Source: Alphaproteobacteria bacterium UBA2903 (GTDB taxonomy: Bacteria; Pseudomonadota; Alphaproteobacteria; CAAGCB01; CAG-977). From it: a stretch of DNA of 13,363 nucleotides. Positions 13,347-13,363 of the stretch are shown here, piece by piece. The translations under genes and the position numbers were made by a program. The stretch lies in the NCBI GenBank assembly GCA_002349565.1, contig DEDN01000013.1:267-13629 (forward strand), written 5' to 3'. The notes under the pieces were generated by a model. The model was not told where the DNA came from, made no database searches, and saw nothing but the letters and a program-made list of their open reading frames with translations. The stretch's first letter is position 1; every line of letters begins with the position of its first letter.

Positions 13347-13363
13347 TGCAATTGAAAATGGTA
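13346..13363 (+). CDS. Start of a gene running off the window (partial)
   Basis: The last 18 bases read MQLKMV in frame from ATG at 13346, with GAGG 7 nt upstream as a ribosome site and the stop of the small ORF overlapping by one base. Only six codons are visible, so no product can be given. Confidence 0.4.

Overview
The window looks like a chromosomal segment of a moderately GC-rich alphaproteobacterium carrying a short mobile insertion at its right side. The alphaproteobacterial reading rests on the ispH-thrB gene pair with the choline/aminoglycoside-kinase-like homoserine kinase, on the Calvin-type class II aldolase beside transketolase, and on general protein resemblance. A gut lineage is possible, since the recombinase resembles Bacteroides invertases, but that is inference.

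Layout, left to right. Positions 1-72 are probably the tail of a rightward gene, followed by a bidirectional terminator. A leftward operon tkt-fba (transketolase, then class II fructose-bisphosphate aldolase; 130-3188) serves glycolysis and the non-oxidative pentose phosphate pathway. Divergent from it is a rightward operon of a four-CxxC zinc-ribbon protein, ispH and thrB (3332-5689), each gene abutting the next. A tRNA-Leu(GAG) with its own terminator follows, and directly behind that terminator lies a radical SAM protein with an apparent cobalamin-binding N-terminus (5870-7300). A bidirectional terminator separates it from a leftward three-gene cassette (7369-8885): a polytopic membrane protein with an exported CAVC motif, a cysteine-bearing helical protein of unknown function, and a membrane-anchored glutaredoxin-like protein with CGWC. 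A regulator with two ArsR-like winged-helix domains in one chain is transcribed divergently from this cassette, across an AT-rich intergenic region with nested inverted repeats. A leftward exported PEGA-domain protein overlaps the end of the regulator and has a terminator hairpin directly before its ribosome binding site.

From about 10.4 kb the content becomes mobile: an AT-rich non-coding segment with GTAACA repeats and candidate transfer-origin structures, then a tightly overlapping rightward set of AlpA/excisionase-like HTH protein, MobC-like relaxosome protein, MOBP-type relaxase and a Mpi-like serine recombinase (10721-13134). No replication protein or tyrosine integrase is visible. The last 230 bases are AT-rich and hold a possible 49-codon ORF whose stop overlaps the start of a gene that leaves the window.

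The best candidate for an undescribed system is the 7369-9661 block: a putative cell-envelope thiol-redox or metal-handling module controlled by a tandem winged-helix regulator. Nothing here was checked against a database; family names come from visible motifs and general knowledge.
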